NCBI GenBank assembly: GCA_963575745.1
Contig: CAUYUJ010019888.1
Coordinates: forward strand, 1-62,000
Direction of reading: 5' to 3'
Length of the DNA stretch: 62,000 nucleotides
From: Prorocentrum cordatum
Lineage: Eukaryota > Sar > Dinophyceae > Prorocentrales > Prorocentraceae
How positions within the stretch are numbered: the first letter of the stretch is position 1; each line of letters opens with the position of its first letter. Below the pieces are notes generated by a model that saw nothing but the letters and a program-made list of their open reading frames with translations, was not told the origin of the DNA and did not search any database. The translations under genes and the position numbers were made by a program. Shown piece after piece: positions 30,823 through 41,689 of the stretch.

Positions 30823-31540
30823 TGCTCCAGGTGAGGCCTAATCTATAGGAGCACACGTAAAACACCTGGGATTGGAACCAGTCCTGTTGCCTTTTGAGGC
30901 CTCCTGCTCCTGGGGCCTTTCGGGGCCTCCTGTTGCCTGGGCCTCCTGGCGCTTCCTGTGGCCTCCTGGGGCCTCCTGTGGCTTCCTGAGGCCTCCTGGA
31001 GCTTCCTGGGGCCTCCTGGAGCCTCTTGGGACATCCTGTGGCCTCTTGAATCTTCGTGTGGCCTCCTGATGCCTCCTGGCACCTCATGTGGCCTCTTGGG
31101 GCCTCCTGAAGCCTGCTGGAGCCTCCTGTGGCATCCTGGGGAGAATATGTGCCCACGAGTCTGGCCACCAAAACAGGCAAACCGATCGAGACAACCTCAA
31201 AATCTGGCCCCCCTGGGGGGCGAAAGTGAGCGCCTCGCTCAAGACATCCTCCAAATCTGCTCCGAAAGCGGAGGATGTTGGGGAGCAAAACCGGCAAACC
31301 GCTTAAAACATACCCGCAATTTGGGCGCGAACGGAGGCCGTGCAATACAACTGGCGGCCCCCCCTTAGGAGGCACCTCATCCTCCAAATCTGCTCCGAAG
31401 ACAGAGGATGTGAGGGACCAAAACAGCAAAACAGACAATCCGCCTGAGACATCCCCACCATTTGGGCGCGAACGGAGGCCGTGCAATACCCCTGGCGGCC
31501 CCCCTTAGGAGTGCTAAAACCAGCAAGCCGCTCGAGACAT
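30823..31540. repeat. Duplicated ~700-bp block, copy 2
   Basis: Same order of sub-blocks as 28021-28720, with scattered substitutions and small indels. Confidence 0.85.
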
Positions 31541-31544
31541 CCTC

Positions 31545-31584
31545 TTCATCTGCTCATCGTCATCATCATCTCATCTGCTCATCG

Positions 31585-31617
<33 letters not shown>

Positions 31618-31712
31618 GCAGCATCAGCATCAGCATCAGCATCAGCATCAGCATCATCATCATCATCATCAGCATCATCATCATCATCATCATCAGCAGC
31701 ATCATCATCATT

Positions 31713-31749
<37 letters not shown>

Positions 31750-31830
31750 CCGTCATCATCATACTGATCCATCACTCACCATCACCATCATACTCACATC
31801 ATGCTCTCACCATACCATGGTCATCATCAT
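31545..31830. repeat. (CAT)n with CAG interruptions
   Basis: Long ATCATC tract with an internal (CATCAG)n segment near 31615-31660. Confidence 0.95.
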
Positions 31831-32039
31831 GGTAGGTGGTCCGGCGCGGTCGGATAATTACCCTTTCTATACATGTGGCGATTCTACTCAGGACCACTCA
31901 ATGCTGACTGGCATTCTGAAGAACCCGCAGTGCGCAAGAAGAGCACCCAACAGTGATTTCAGAAGAGCGCAGCAAGAAGAGGAACGGCAACTATACAAAT
32001 TGGAAACCCAGGGGCGTTGAAAGAAACGCGTATGACGTA

Positions 32040-32310
32040 CCTCCGAATGATCCAGGTGGGACGTACCTCCGCTGGGCCTCCCAGGAGCCCACGAAAGTGG
32101 CGACAGTTGCGCAGATCGCAAGCCCCCCAGGGGGCGGCGAGGTCCCGAGGTGATCCGCGTGGGACCCACCTCCGCTGGTCCTCCCAGGAGCCCACGAAAG
32201 CGGCAACAGTTGCGAAAATCACAAGCCCCCCAGGGGCGGCGAGGTCCCGAGCTGATTCGCGTGGGACCCACCTCTGCTGGGCTTCCCAAGAGCCCACGAC
32301 AGTGGGGTTT
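32040..32310. repeat. ~106-bp tandem repeat, about 2.6 copies
   Basis: Unit begins 'gtgggacccacctccgctgg' and contains 'cccacgaaagnggcnacagttgcg' and 'caagccccccaggggcggcgaggtcccgag'. Confidence 0.9.
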
Positions 32311-32459
32311 ACCCCTCCCCCTCCCCCCTCCCCCTGGGCCTGGAGAGGGCGCCCCGCGGGTGGTTGGAGGGGTCTTTTTCGACTCCTGGGAGGGCTAAAA
32401 TTCGACACCCCTCACGAGGATTCTGGCCCCGACGAGGGGAGGCAGAAAAATGCTCGCCT

Positions 32460-32645
32460 CTTCTTTGAAGCCAAACTCATTGATTTTACTACGGTTTTGG
32501 CCCCATTTTGGCCTTCTGAGGGGGCAGCGCTAATTAAAGCTTCCCTCTTCTTTCAAGCCAACATCATTGATTTTACTACGGTTTTGGCCCCCATTTTGGC
32601 CTTCTGAGGGGGCAGCGCTAATTAAAGCTCCCCTCTTCTTTGATC
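32460..32645. repeat. ~92-bp direct repeat, 2 copies
   Basis: Both copies read 'attgattttactacggtttt' followed by 'ggccttctgagggggcagcgctaattaaagc' and end 'cccctcttctttga/caa'. Confidence 0.9.
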
Positions 32646-32829
32646 GATTTCCTCCAAGATGGCCCCAAGAAGCGCCCAGGAGGCACCAAGAGGCCCCAAG
32701 ATGGCCCCAAGAGGCCCCCAGGAGGCCCCCAAGAGGATCCCAAACGGCCCAAAGAGGCCCCCCCGAGGCACCCAAGACGCCGAAAAGCCCATCAGGACGA
32801 CCCTCTACTCGCCTGGGCGTCGTTTCTGG

Positions 32830-33035
32830 ACGGGCAGGAGGAGGGGCCCGAACGACTCACACCAGGACGAGGGGCCCGAACAACTCACACCACGAGAAGC
32901 CCGAACGACTCACACCAGGACGAAGAGCCCGAACGACTCACACCACGAAGAGCCCGAACGACTCACACCAGGAAGAAGGGCCCGAACGACTCACACCAGG
33001 ACGAGAAACCCGAAACGACTCAAACCACGAGGAGC
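32830..33035. repeat. ~25-bp minisatellite (CCCGAACGACTCACACCAGGA)
   Basis: About 7-8 units of 'gcccgaacgactcacacca' followed by GGACGA, CGA or GGAAGA; the preceding 32640-32780 is a CCAAGAGGCCCC-type repeat. Confidence 0.85.
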
Positions 33036-33239
33036 GCTTTCTCTCCCTCCTCCTCCGCCTCGTCCTTCTCCCGCTCCCACCACAAGGAGGATGTACAAGG
33101 AGGCGGGAGGAAGGAGGAACAGGGGAGATATGCGGGGGCAAGCGGAAACACGCCTGAAAAACACGACTGTCGGCATGCTTCGCAAAAGTTGCTGTTGTGA
33201 GATGGGCTGGTGGGGATACGCGAAGCGTAAAGAATAAAT

Positions 33240-34030
33240 CTAGCGCGGTGTAACCCTAACGGGCGGGTCGGGACCGTCGGGTCGGCACGTACGGGCTGGA
33301 CGGGAAGGGTCGGGGCGATGGACCCTAACGGACGGGTCGGGTCGGGTCTGGCAGGCCGACCCTAACGGGCAGGTCGGGTCGGGCGGGCGGGACACCAAAA
33401 TGCAATGCGTAATGATACTAGCACGATGTAACCCTGACGAGCAGGTAGGGACGGGCGGGCCCTAACAGGCGGGCCGGGTCGGTTCGGGCGGGCGGACCGG
33501 GTCAGTTCTGGTGGGCGGGACATGAAAACGTGGCGCATTATAAAATTTGCACGATGCACCCCTGACAGGCGGGTCGGGACGGGCCGGCGGCACCAACAGG
33601 CGGGGCGGATCGGGTGGGGCGGGCGGACCCTACCAAGCGTGTCGGGTCGGGTCGGGCGGGCGGACTCTTACGGGCGGATCCGTTCGGGCGAGAAGGGGCA
33701 TGCAAGTGTGGCGCAGCATAGAAGTAGCGAGATGTAATCCTGCCGGGCGGGTCGGGGCGAGCGGGCCGACCCTGACGGGCGGGGCGGGATCCCAACGGGC
33801 GGGTCGGGTCGGGTCGGGCGGGTGGACCCTGACGGGCTGGTCGGGCCGGGCGGCCCCTAACGGGCGGGGCAGGGCGGGCGGGCGGGGCATTCAATGTGGT
33901 GAGTAATAGGTCTAGCACGATTCAGCGCTGACGGGCGGGTCGGGACGGGCGGGCGTACCCTAATGGGCGGGCCGGGTCGGCTCGGGCGGGCGGACCCTGA
34001 CGGGCTGGTCGGGTCGAGTCGATGGGAGGG
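33240..34030. repeat. GGGCGGGTCGGG-rich minisatellite
   Basis: Degenerate higher-order units of about 130-180 bp start near 'tagcgcggtgtaaccctaacg' (33240, 33420, 33550, 33730, 33910). ORFs on both strands are Arg/Pro/Gly frames without support. Confidence 0.85.
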
Positions 34031-34429
34031 GGGACGGGTTCACGAGTTTTTGGGGACCCAAGAGAAGGGCCCAAAACAAAACAGTCACAAACGAGCACCA
34101 AGTAGGTTGTGCAATCGCACGCCATGATTGGGGCCCTTTGGGGCTCCTCCTGGGCTCCCCTTGGGGCGCTCTTGGAGCCTTCTCGGGGCCTTCTTGGGGC
34201 CATCCAGAGCTAACCCCGATGCTCCAGAATGACCCCACGGTGTCTCCAAGAGTGTTCAAGTGCGGCGTGCACTTGCACGCCATACTTGTGGCCCTCTGGG
34301 GCTCCTCCTAGGGCCCTCTCGGGGCTCTGCTGGCCCTTCTGGGGCCCTCTCGGGCCTCTCGGGGCCTTCGCGGGACCGCTCCGAAACTCCAACACGACCC
34401 CAAGTGGGCCCACAGACAGGCTGCCCAGA

Positions 34430-36150
34430 GGCCCACGACACGCCTGTGCACAGCCAGTGCACAGCCTGTGCACAGCCTGTGCACAGCTTGTGCACAGGCC
34501 TGTGTATAGTAGGCCTGTCGCGGAGCGCCGGCACCCGGAGAGGCTTCCCAGAGGCCCACGACAGGCCTGTGCACAGCGTGTGCACAGGCCTGGGGTAGGC
34601 CTGTGCGCAGCCTAAGAATAGGTCTGTCGCGGAGCGCTGGCCCCCAGAAGGCTTCACACGGGCCCACGACAGGCCTGTGCACAGCCTGTGCACAGGCATA
34701 CCACCTGTGTATGTGCCTGTCGCAGAGCGCCAGACCCCGAAGAGGGTCCCCAGAGGCCCGCGACAGGCCTGCACACAGCCTGTGCACAGCCTGTGCACAC
34801 GCCTGTGCATAGGCTGTGCATGGGCCTGTCGCGGAGCGCCGGCCCCCGGAGAGGCTTCCCAAAGGCCGGCGACAGGCCTGTGCACAGGCCTGTGGTAGGC
34901 CTGGGCACAGGTCTTGAGTCGGGTCTGTGCATAGGCCTGCACATAGGCTTAAGTCGGGCCTGTCCTCCGACAGGGGGATTTTGAACGAAAAATAACAAAT
35001 GGTCAAACATACACCAAAATGGCACACAAATATTCTAAAGATTGTCTCCAGAATATGTTTTGACTGTTTTTGAATATTCCTCCTGTAGAGGGACAGGCCC
35101 GACTTAAGCATAGGCCTGTCGCAGAGCGCCGGCCGCTGGAGAGGCTCCCCAGAGGCCCACGACAGGCCTGTGCACAGGCTGTGCACAGGCCTGTAGTAGG
35201 CCTGTGCGCAGCCCATGCAGAGGCCTGTCGCAGAGCGCCGGCCCCTGGAGACGCTCCCCAGAGGCTCAGAGTCCCACGACAGGCCTGTGCACATCATGTG
35301 CACAAGCCTGGGGTAGGCCTGTGCACAGGCTGTGCGTGGGCCTGTCACTGAGCGCCGGCACCCGGAGAGGCTTCCCAGAGGCCCACGACAGGCCTGTGCA
35401 CAGCCTGTTCACAAGCCTGTGGTAGGCCTGTGCGCAGCCTAAGCATAGGCGTTTCGCGGGGCGCCGGCCCCTGGAGAGGCTCCCCAGAGTCCCTGTGCAC
35501 AGCCTGTGCACAGGCCTGTGGTAGGCCTCTGCGCAGCCTATGCATGGGCCTGTCGCGGAGCGCCGGCCGCTGGAGAGGTCTCCCACAGGCCCTACCACAG
35601 GCCTTTGCAGGCTGTGCACAGGCCTGTGGTAGACCTGTGCACGGCCCATGCATAAGCCTGTCGCAAAGCCCCAGCCCCCGGAGAGGCTCGCCAGAGGCCC
35701 TACCGCAGGCCTGTGCACGGCCTATGCACAGGCCTATGACGCAGGAGCCCACAGGTCATGAGAAAGCCTATCGGCAGGCCTATTGTAGGCATGTGCACAG
35801 CCTGTGTACAGGCCAACGCATAGGCCTTGCATAGGCTATGCGTAGGCCTGTGGCGCAGGAGCCCACAGACCCTATCACAGCCAATCGAGAGGCCTATCGT
35901 AGGCCTTTTCGTTGACTGTGCACAGGACTACGATACAGGACTATGATAGGCCTCCATCGACAGGCTGTGCATAAGCCTATTGTAGCCTTGTGCAAAGGCT
36001 GTAGCAAGGCCTGCGGCGCAGACTCCCACAGGCCTATGCATAGGCTACCCAGAGACCTACCATAAGCCTATGGACAGCCTGTCCACAGGCTTATATGCCT
36101 ATGGTAGGCCTGTGGAGAGCCTGTGCATAGGCCTATTGGGGTCTAGAATA
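34430..36150. repeat. ~115-125 bp minisatellite rich in AGGCCTGTGCACAGGCCT
   Basis: Unit carries 'cccacgacaggcctgtgcac', 'agcataggcctgtcgcggagcgccggcccc' and 'ggagaggcttcccagagg'. AGGCCT and GTGCAC are palindromic and often combine into longer palindromes. Copies decay after about 35.75 kb. It is interrupted by a small inverted-repeat element. Confidence 0.9.
34953..35103. mobile_element. 151-bp MITE-like element flanked by TTAA
   Basis: Ends are inverted: GTCGGGCCTGTCC at the left and GGACAGGCCCGAC at the right, with pairing continuing imperfectly inward (CGACAGGGGGA / TCCTCCTGTAGAG). Both sides are bordered by TTAA within a satellite unit that would otherwise read GGC-TTAA-GCATAGGCC, which fits a TTAA target duplication. 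The interior is AT-rich and non-coding. A right-half relative is at about 56198-56261. Confidence 0.75.
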
Positions 36151-36714
36151 AGCTACGCATAGGCTATGGTCGGGATTGTTGATTGAAACGGCGACGGAAC
36201 CAGCGAACAAAACAGTGCCACCAAAAAATGCAAAACGGAGCCAGTCAAAACGGCCCTGTCGTTTCCAGGGCACTAAGATCCAAGACGGCCTCAGAAGGCC
36301 CATCGACGGAGCAAGACGGCCCGACGACAGCTCAAGAGACCTCCCAGACGGACAAAAAGACCCGACGACGAACAGGCGCCCCAAGATGGCCCAAGAGAGC
36401 CCAAGCCCGGCGCCAAAGACGCTCCCCCTCAGCAGCATCACCATCATGATGTTCCACATCGCCCTCGTCAAGTGAGATGGTCGTCGTCCATGTCCTCCTC
36501 CTCCTCAACATCGTTTCCTTCGTCCCTCCGCTCCGCCCAGGACGACCTCGGGTGATCAACACAAACGCAAGACGGCCAAAGTGTGGCATGGGACGGCGTC
36601 CTGACCGTGATCCCAATCGCCGCCCGAGGTTCCCATGCTGCTGCCTCCCGTGCCCCTCGAGCAAAGGCCACCGAAAGGCCTGGGCGGGCATACGTGATCC
36701 CGGGTCGAGGGCCC

Positions 36715-37005
<291 letters not shown>

Positions 37006-37009
37006 GCTT

Positions 37010-37830
37010 TTCCTGGAGCACCACGGTACCACCTCACACGCCACACCCACAGCACCACACCAAACCCAGTGGGGGGGGGACCATCGTGGGGGGGAGGGGG
37101 GGTGGCCGATGCCATCAGCATGGTGGAGGGGGGGGCGGACCCGGATCACAGATCGGCGGGGCCTGTTGCGAACACATGGGTACGCACCAACGCAAGATAA
37201 CGCAGGACAACGCACCTGGGCAAACTATTGCAGGATAATGCGCTTGTCGCATCATCGGCTGGAATGAGGGACGGGTGCCCGCATGCACGGAAGAAGGAAG
37301 AACGACACCAGCACCACCACTGTCAAGGATCAGGGGAGGGTCATCGTTGTGGTGCGGAATCGCTGGTGTCAGGAGTCTTGCTCAATGCATCTCCAATCGC
37401 CCGCTCGGAGAGGAGACAAGGACCTCTTCCCCAGGGGTGGCCCTGATGGCGGTGGCAGTACCTGTCTTCGCTCCTCCGAAATACTGCGCTGCTTAAACAA
37501 GCTGGGACAGAGTAACGAGACAGGTCCCCAAATACTGTGCGCTGAAAACGGGTCATGTGCCCGCACGCGGTGAGCAACCACTTCGCGCCACACTTTGTTG
37601 GGTCACAGCTGGAGAAAAGCATGGGACTCAGGAAAAAGCTCACGGTGGACCCTGGTCCTGAGTCCCATGGTCATGCACAAGACAAACCAAGAACAAGCAC
37701 AAGATAATCAAAAAGACACGCCCGAGGTACTGTGCGCCGCTGGGCTTTCCTGCGCCACTCGGCACCGGCGGGCGGGCCACATCTGTGCCACTCGACACTG
37801 GAGGGCTCCGCAGGACAACCGCGCCCCTGG
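37010..37830. other. No gene seen; contains a hairpin
   Basis: G-rich repeats at 37070-37140, otherwise unassigned. Confidence 0.4.
37620..37669. repeat. Isolated hairpin, 14-bp perfect arms
   Basis: CATGGGACTCAGGA and its reverse complement TCCTGAGTCCCATG flank a 22-nt loop. Confidence 0.9.
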
Positions 37831-37836
37831 ACCACA

Positions 37837-39006
37837 CTAGGCTCCGTCGCGCCGCCCCGCCGGCGTCTCCGACGAAGCTGCTCCTGCCGCAGGCTGCCGC
37901 AGCAGGGGATCGCTGCGCTGCAGGTCGCGCAGCAGCGGCTCCTCTCGCTCTTGGCCGATGGCGTCCGCGATGTTCGGGCGGGTGGCAAAGGGGGGTGACC
38001 CAACTGGGGGGGGAAGAAAAAGGCCCCACATGGGGCCTTTGGGGACCCCCCTTGGGGCCAAAGAAGGGGCCTCAAAGGGCCCTTCGGGGCCTCTTTCTTC
38101 ACCCCCCAGCTGGGTCACCCCCCAATTGCCACCCGCCCGAGCTGTGCAGGATGGTCCCCAGGGCCGCGTCCGCGGCCAGCCCCCGGCCGGTCTTGCCCGC
38201 AGCCCGCTCGAGGAGCCGCCGGGCGTCCTGCTGGCGGGCGGTGGCCGCCTCCCGCGGGCGTGCGAGCAGCTGCGGCAGCAGCGGGTCCGCCCCGTGCTTG
38301 AGCAGCAGGGTCACCAGCGGCACGTCGCCGCTCTCGGCCGCTAGGGACAGCGGGCAGCACCGGCGCGACAGAGGCCAGCGGCCTGCGCGACGGCAGTGGT
38401 TGATGCCGGAGAAGCGCTGCTCCTGGAGGAACTTGTGCACGGCCCCCTCCTCCACGCTGCGCAGCATGCTCTCGAGGCTTGAGCTGCGAGATGTGTTGGG
38501 CGAGGATCTCAAAGAAGATCTCAGCGAGGCCGTCGACGTCTCATGTGTCCACGCGCGCAGCCGTGACGAGCTCGACAACGTTGTTGACCTCGGGGCCGTG
38601 GCCGAAGGGTTCTCCTTGAATTGCACCTGCCGCGGAGGCGTCGGCCTCGACCCCGCTGGCCCCGATTGCGTCGTCTGCAGCGGTGGTAACACTTGCTCTG
38701 ACGGGGCGTGTTCAGGCAGCTGGGTCCGGGGCTCGGCGGCGTCGCCCACGAGCTCTTCGGGAGCGAACTCGGGCCGGGGCGCGAAGCAGAGCCGGTGCCA
38801 CCAAGAGTCTCCCGACCAGACCGTCCACGAGGTGGACCACGGTGTGAGGCATGGGAGGTCCGCGCGGTCAGCCTCCGCCGGGCCCACGCCAGCCTCTCGC
38901 AGGCCCGCCATTGAGGGTGGAGGCAGTGGCGGCGGAGCGGGCGCCGTCGTCGCCGAGGTGGGCAGCGAAGCGAGCACTTTGGCGCCTGCGGGCCGAGAAA
39001 AGCTGC
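37837..39006 (-). CDS. Ankyrin-repeat protein, 3' part, split by a hairpin element
   Basis: The first segment (39006 to 38138) follows a TTTCTTTTCCTCCCGCAG acceptor-like sequence. It has a Ser/Pro/Thr-rich lead, then VEEGAVHKFLQEQRFSGINH, RCCPLSLAAESGDVPLVTLL and LLKHGADPL, an ankyrin repeat (PLxxAAxxGxxxxVxxLLxxGAD), and ends ALGTILHSS. The second segment (37977 or 37974 down to 37837) reads PNIADAIGQEREEPLLRDLQ to a stop. The 160-bp element between them has an in-frame stop if read through; removing it joins the halves in frame. Upstream exons lie beyond the AC and GTT microsatellites and were not found. Confidence 0.6.
37974..38140. mobile_element. Hairpin element with ~50-bp terminal inverted repeats inside the ankyrin gene (introner-like)
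   Basis: Left end TCGGGCGGGTGGCAA and right end TTGCCACCCGCCCGA are exact inverses, and pairing continues for about 50 bp through GGGGGGTGACCC, CTGGGGGG, GAAGAAA and GGCCCC with a few mismatches and one indel. Its position between two halves of one reading frame, its size and its ends resemble introner-type elements described in dinoflagellate relatives. No clear target duplication beyond CG is visible, and no AG lies at the 3' junction. Confidence 0.7.
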
Positions 39007-39039
39007 GGGAGGAAAAGAAACGTGATGGGGCAGGGCATG

Positions 39040-39197
39040 GACCTGACTAAACACACACACACGCATATATATACACATATACATGCACACACAAACATGA
39101 TCAGAGTGAGGGGGCAAAACGGTCATGCACGTCCGTGGGTGCGTGGCAGAAATGGGGGGGTTCCGCAGTGCGGATTGTTGGTTGTTGTTGTTGTTGC

Positions 39198-39228
<31 letters not shown>

Positions 39229-39246
39229 ATTGTTATTGTTATTGTT

Positions 39247-39284
<38 letters not shown>

Positions 39285-39300
39285 GGTTGAACATTATTTA
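39040..39300. repeat. (CA)n and (GTT)n/(ATT) microsatellites
   Basis: CACACA/ATATAC at 39040-39085 and a GTTGTT tract with GTTATT interruptions at 39178-39285, probably in an intron 5' of the ankyrin exon. Confidence 0.9.
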
Positions 39301-39309
39301 TTCTAAAGA

Positions 39310-39960
39310 ATAATTATTGTTGGGCCCCCTGGTGCGCGCCCCCCCTGCGCCGCCTAGGCCGCAGCTACATTTTCATCATTTTCGTGAGGAAGCCTCAGAA
39401 AAGAGGGTGTGTACAGGATCCGGTTGTTTTGTTGTAATCCGCTTTCCCTTGCAAAAAACAATAGAAAATGACATTTCTTGTTCTAATATAATCAAATTTC
39501 AAGAATCCCTTGCAAAAAATAAGGTAAAGTGGACATTCGCGCGCGCAAGACGAAATCCTTCCAAAACCTTAGTGTTCGGAGCGATTTTAACATAAAAACA
39601 TCAAAAAACCAATGGTTTTTCAACAAAAAAATGTCAAAATCTCATCCCGCGCGCTCTTGCGGATTCGTAGGAAACCCAACACTTTTTAAACATTTCTGTC
39701 AAACGGGCTTTTGCGAGCAACTTTTTCGAACTTCTGCAACAACGGTTGCGCACCTGCCAGGGCCATCATCCCTGTCAAATAATACCATGCGGGACACATT
39801 CGTTTTTTCTTCGCGCGCGCACGCCGTCGTCGTCGGCCGCGGGGCCCTGAATAGTAGCCACGGTCGTCCGCATGCCACGAAGTGAAGTGTCCGAACGTCA
39901 TAGGGCGGGAAGCTGGGTGTGGGTGGTGGCGAAGAGTCGTTTGGAAATTTGGTAGAGCTT
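39310..39960. other. AT-rich island, no gene seen
   Basis: 39400-39720 is clearly AT-richer than its surroundings, with repeated 'cccttgcaaaaaa' near 39447 and 39506 and several poly-A runs. No coding signal. Confidence 0.4.
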
Positions 39961-40044
39961 GAACCGGCCCCCCCACAAAGTGGGGGTATTGCCCGCCTCC
40001 TATGAAAACCCTGGCACTGGTGAGAACGGAGTGTCCCCACGTGC

Positions 40045-40049
40045 TAGTA

Positions 40050-40110
<61 letters not shown>

Positions 40111-40320
40111 GTTGGTTATGTCGTCGTCCCACTTGCGACCCGGCTCGCGGCCCAATCGCGACCCGCCCGCGACCCACCCGCGATCCACCCGCGACACCCG
40201 AGATCCACCCGCGATCCACCCGCGACCCATCCGCGACACACACACACAAACACAACGAAACACCCGCGACCCGCCCACGACCCACCCGCGACCCACCCGC
40301 GACCCACCCCCCTCACTCTT
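40045..40320. repeat. (GTT)n followed by CCCGCGACCCAC minisatellite
   Basis: GTT tract at 40047-40112, then CCCGCGAYCCAC units to about 40310 with a CACACAAACACAACG interruption. Confidence 0.9.
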
Positions 40321-40329
40321 TTTCCACAA

Positions 40330-41640
40330 CTGTGGGATGCAATACGTGTGTGTATATATACATAGATGTCAGTGGACTTTGCGCTGGTCAACGAATCCTC
40401 GCCTACCAAGAGAGAGAAGTCCCCAAGGCAAGGGCCGCTCTTGGCGCGTGGACGTGCTGGGCCGTCTGGGGGGATCGGCTCGGGTTTTGTGGGCGGTCGC
40501 GGAGCCGTGCGAGGACGACGTGCGACGAGTCGGAAAGCTCCGAGTGTTTCCCAAACTGCGCAAGTGACGTCACTGCCATGGTGGCCGAGGAGGGCCGCAG
40601 AGGCTGTGGGCCGCCAGGCCGCCGCCGCCGCCGCCGCCGCCCCCGCGGCCGCTGCCGCCGCAACCGCCGCCGCCGTCGTGATGATCATTGGTCGTCGCGG
40701 TGGTCGTCGTGGTGGTCGTGGTGGTAGTCGTCTGTGGACACGATCGGACGATTGCACGTTCTGGGGCGTGTTGTGCTTCCCTGCGGTCTCCGGAGGCCTC
40801 TGGACTCTGGAGATGTGTGGAAGCCGATCGGCCGTCGCCGATCGATCGTCGTCGTTGTGGTCGTCGTCTGACCCCGGGAGGCCGCTGGGGTTCCTCGTCG
40901 TCACTGTCGTCGTCGCCGAGGTCGGCCGTGGACGTGGCCGTGGACGTCGATGTCACGGTCAACGTCGTCCTACTCGTCTGCGGTCGACGGGGTGAGAGTG
41001 AGGGACCCAGAGCCGAGCACCGAGGCCTGAAAATTATCATGGGCCGTCGCGGGCCTCGCGCGTGGGGCTCGGAGCCGGGGGCCCCCTCGAGCGCTCGTCC
41101 AGCGTGAGGGCTCTGGCCGCCGTCGCTGTCACGGACGCGGCCGGCGCCGTAGTCGTGGACTCTGGACGCTTTTTGTGGGTTGGGACGTCCTTGGCCCTTC
41201 CCCGGCCTCCCGTGCCAGAACTCGGGGGACACCCTGAAACCTCCGTGGACCGTCTGGGGTCGTCGTCGTCGTCCTCGTCGCCCTCGACCCACACCTCCCT
41301 CATTGTTCCTGCTGCGCGGTTCGGAGCATCCGCCTGGGTGTTCACGGAGAGTCCTCCAGGACATCGATGTAGGCATTCCCAGAAAAGTTTCCGGAAACAT
41401 CTCCCGGTGCTCCCAGAAAGGCTCTTGGCGCACGCTGCGATCCGTGTGCACCGAGGGGGGGGTCATTTGCTGCGGTTTCACCCCATTTCGTTCGGCGTGA
41501 TTCGGACTCGTCCCCAAACTGACCCCTCCTCTTCCTGCTGTTCCTCGTCGTACTCGTAGCCGCAGTCGTAGCCGTAGCTGTCGCCGTTGTTGCTGCGCGG
41601 CGGCTGCCGCGGAAAACGAAAAAACGGTTTCCCCTACCGT
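40330..41640. other. Unassigned GC-rich, GTC/GGC-rich region
   Basis: Contains short GCC and GTGGTCGT runs (40620-40740, 40850-40990, 41255-41285). A 315-codon minus frame and several plus frames cross it, but all are Arg/Pro/Thr-rich with no domain. Confidence 0.4.
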
Positions 41641-41689
41641 TGGGACCCCAATCCTTCAACAAGGCCGCCGAAGAAGAAGTAGTTACCCC

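Noticed and set aside
32500-32610. CCATTTTGGC, a 10-nt match to the spliced leader, in two tandem copies
   Set aside because: The match is only 10 nt, no ORF follows, and it is part of a GGCCCC-rich repeat.
35010-35026. CCAAAATGGC inside the MITE (10-nt leader match)
   Set aside because: Too short and not upstream of an ORF; expected by chance at this length.
40570-41517. 315-codon minus ORF
   Set aside because: Arg/Pro/Thr-rich throughout, overlapping equally long plus frames; no motif or splice signal favours it.
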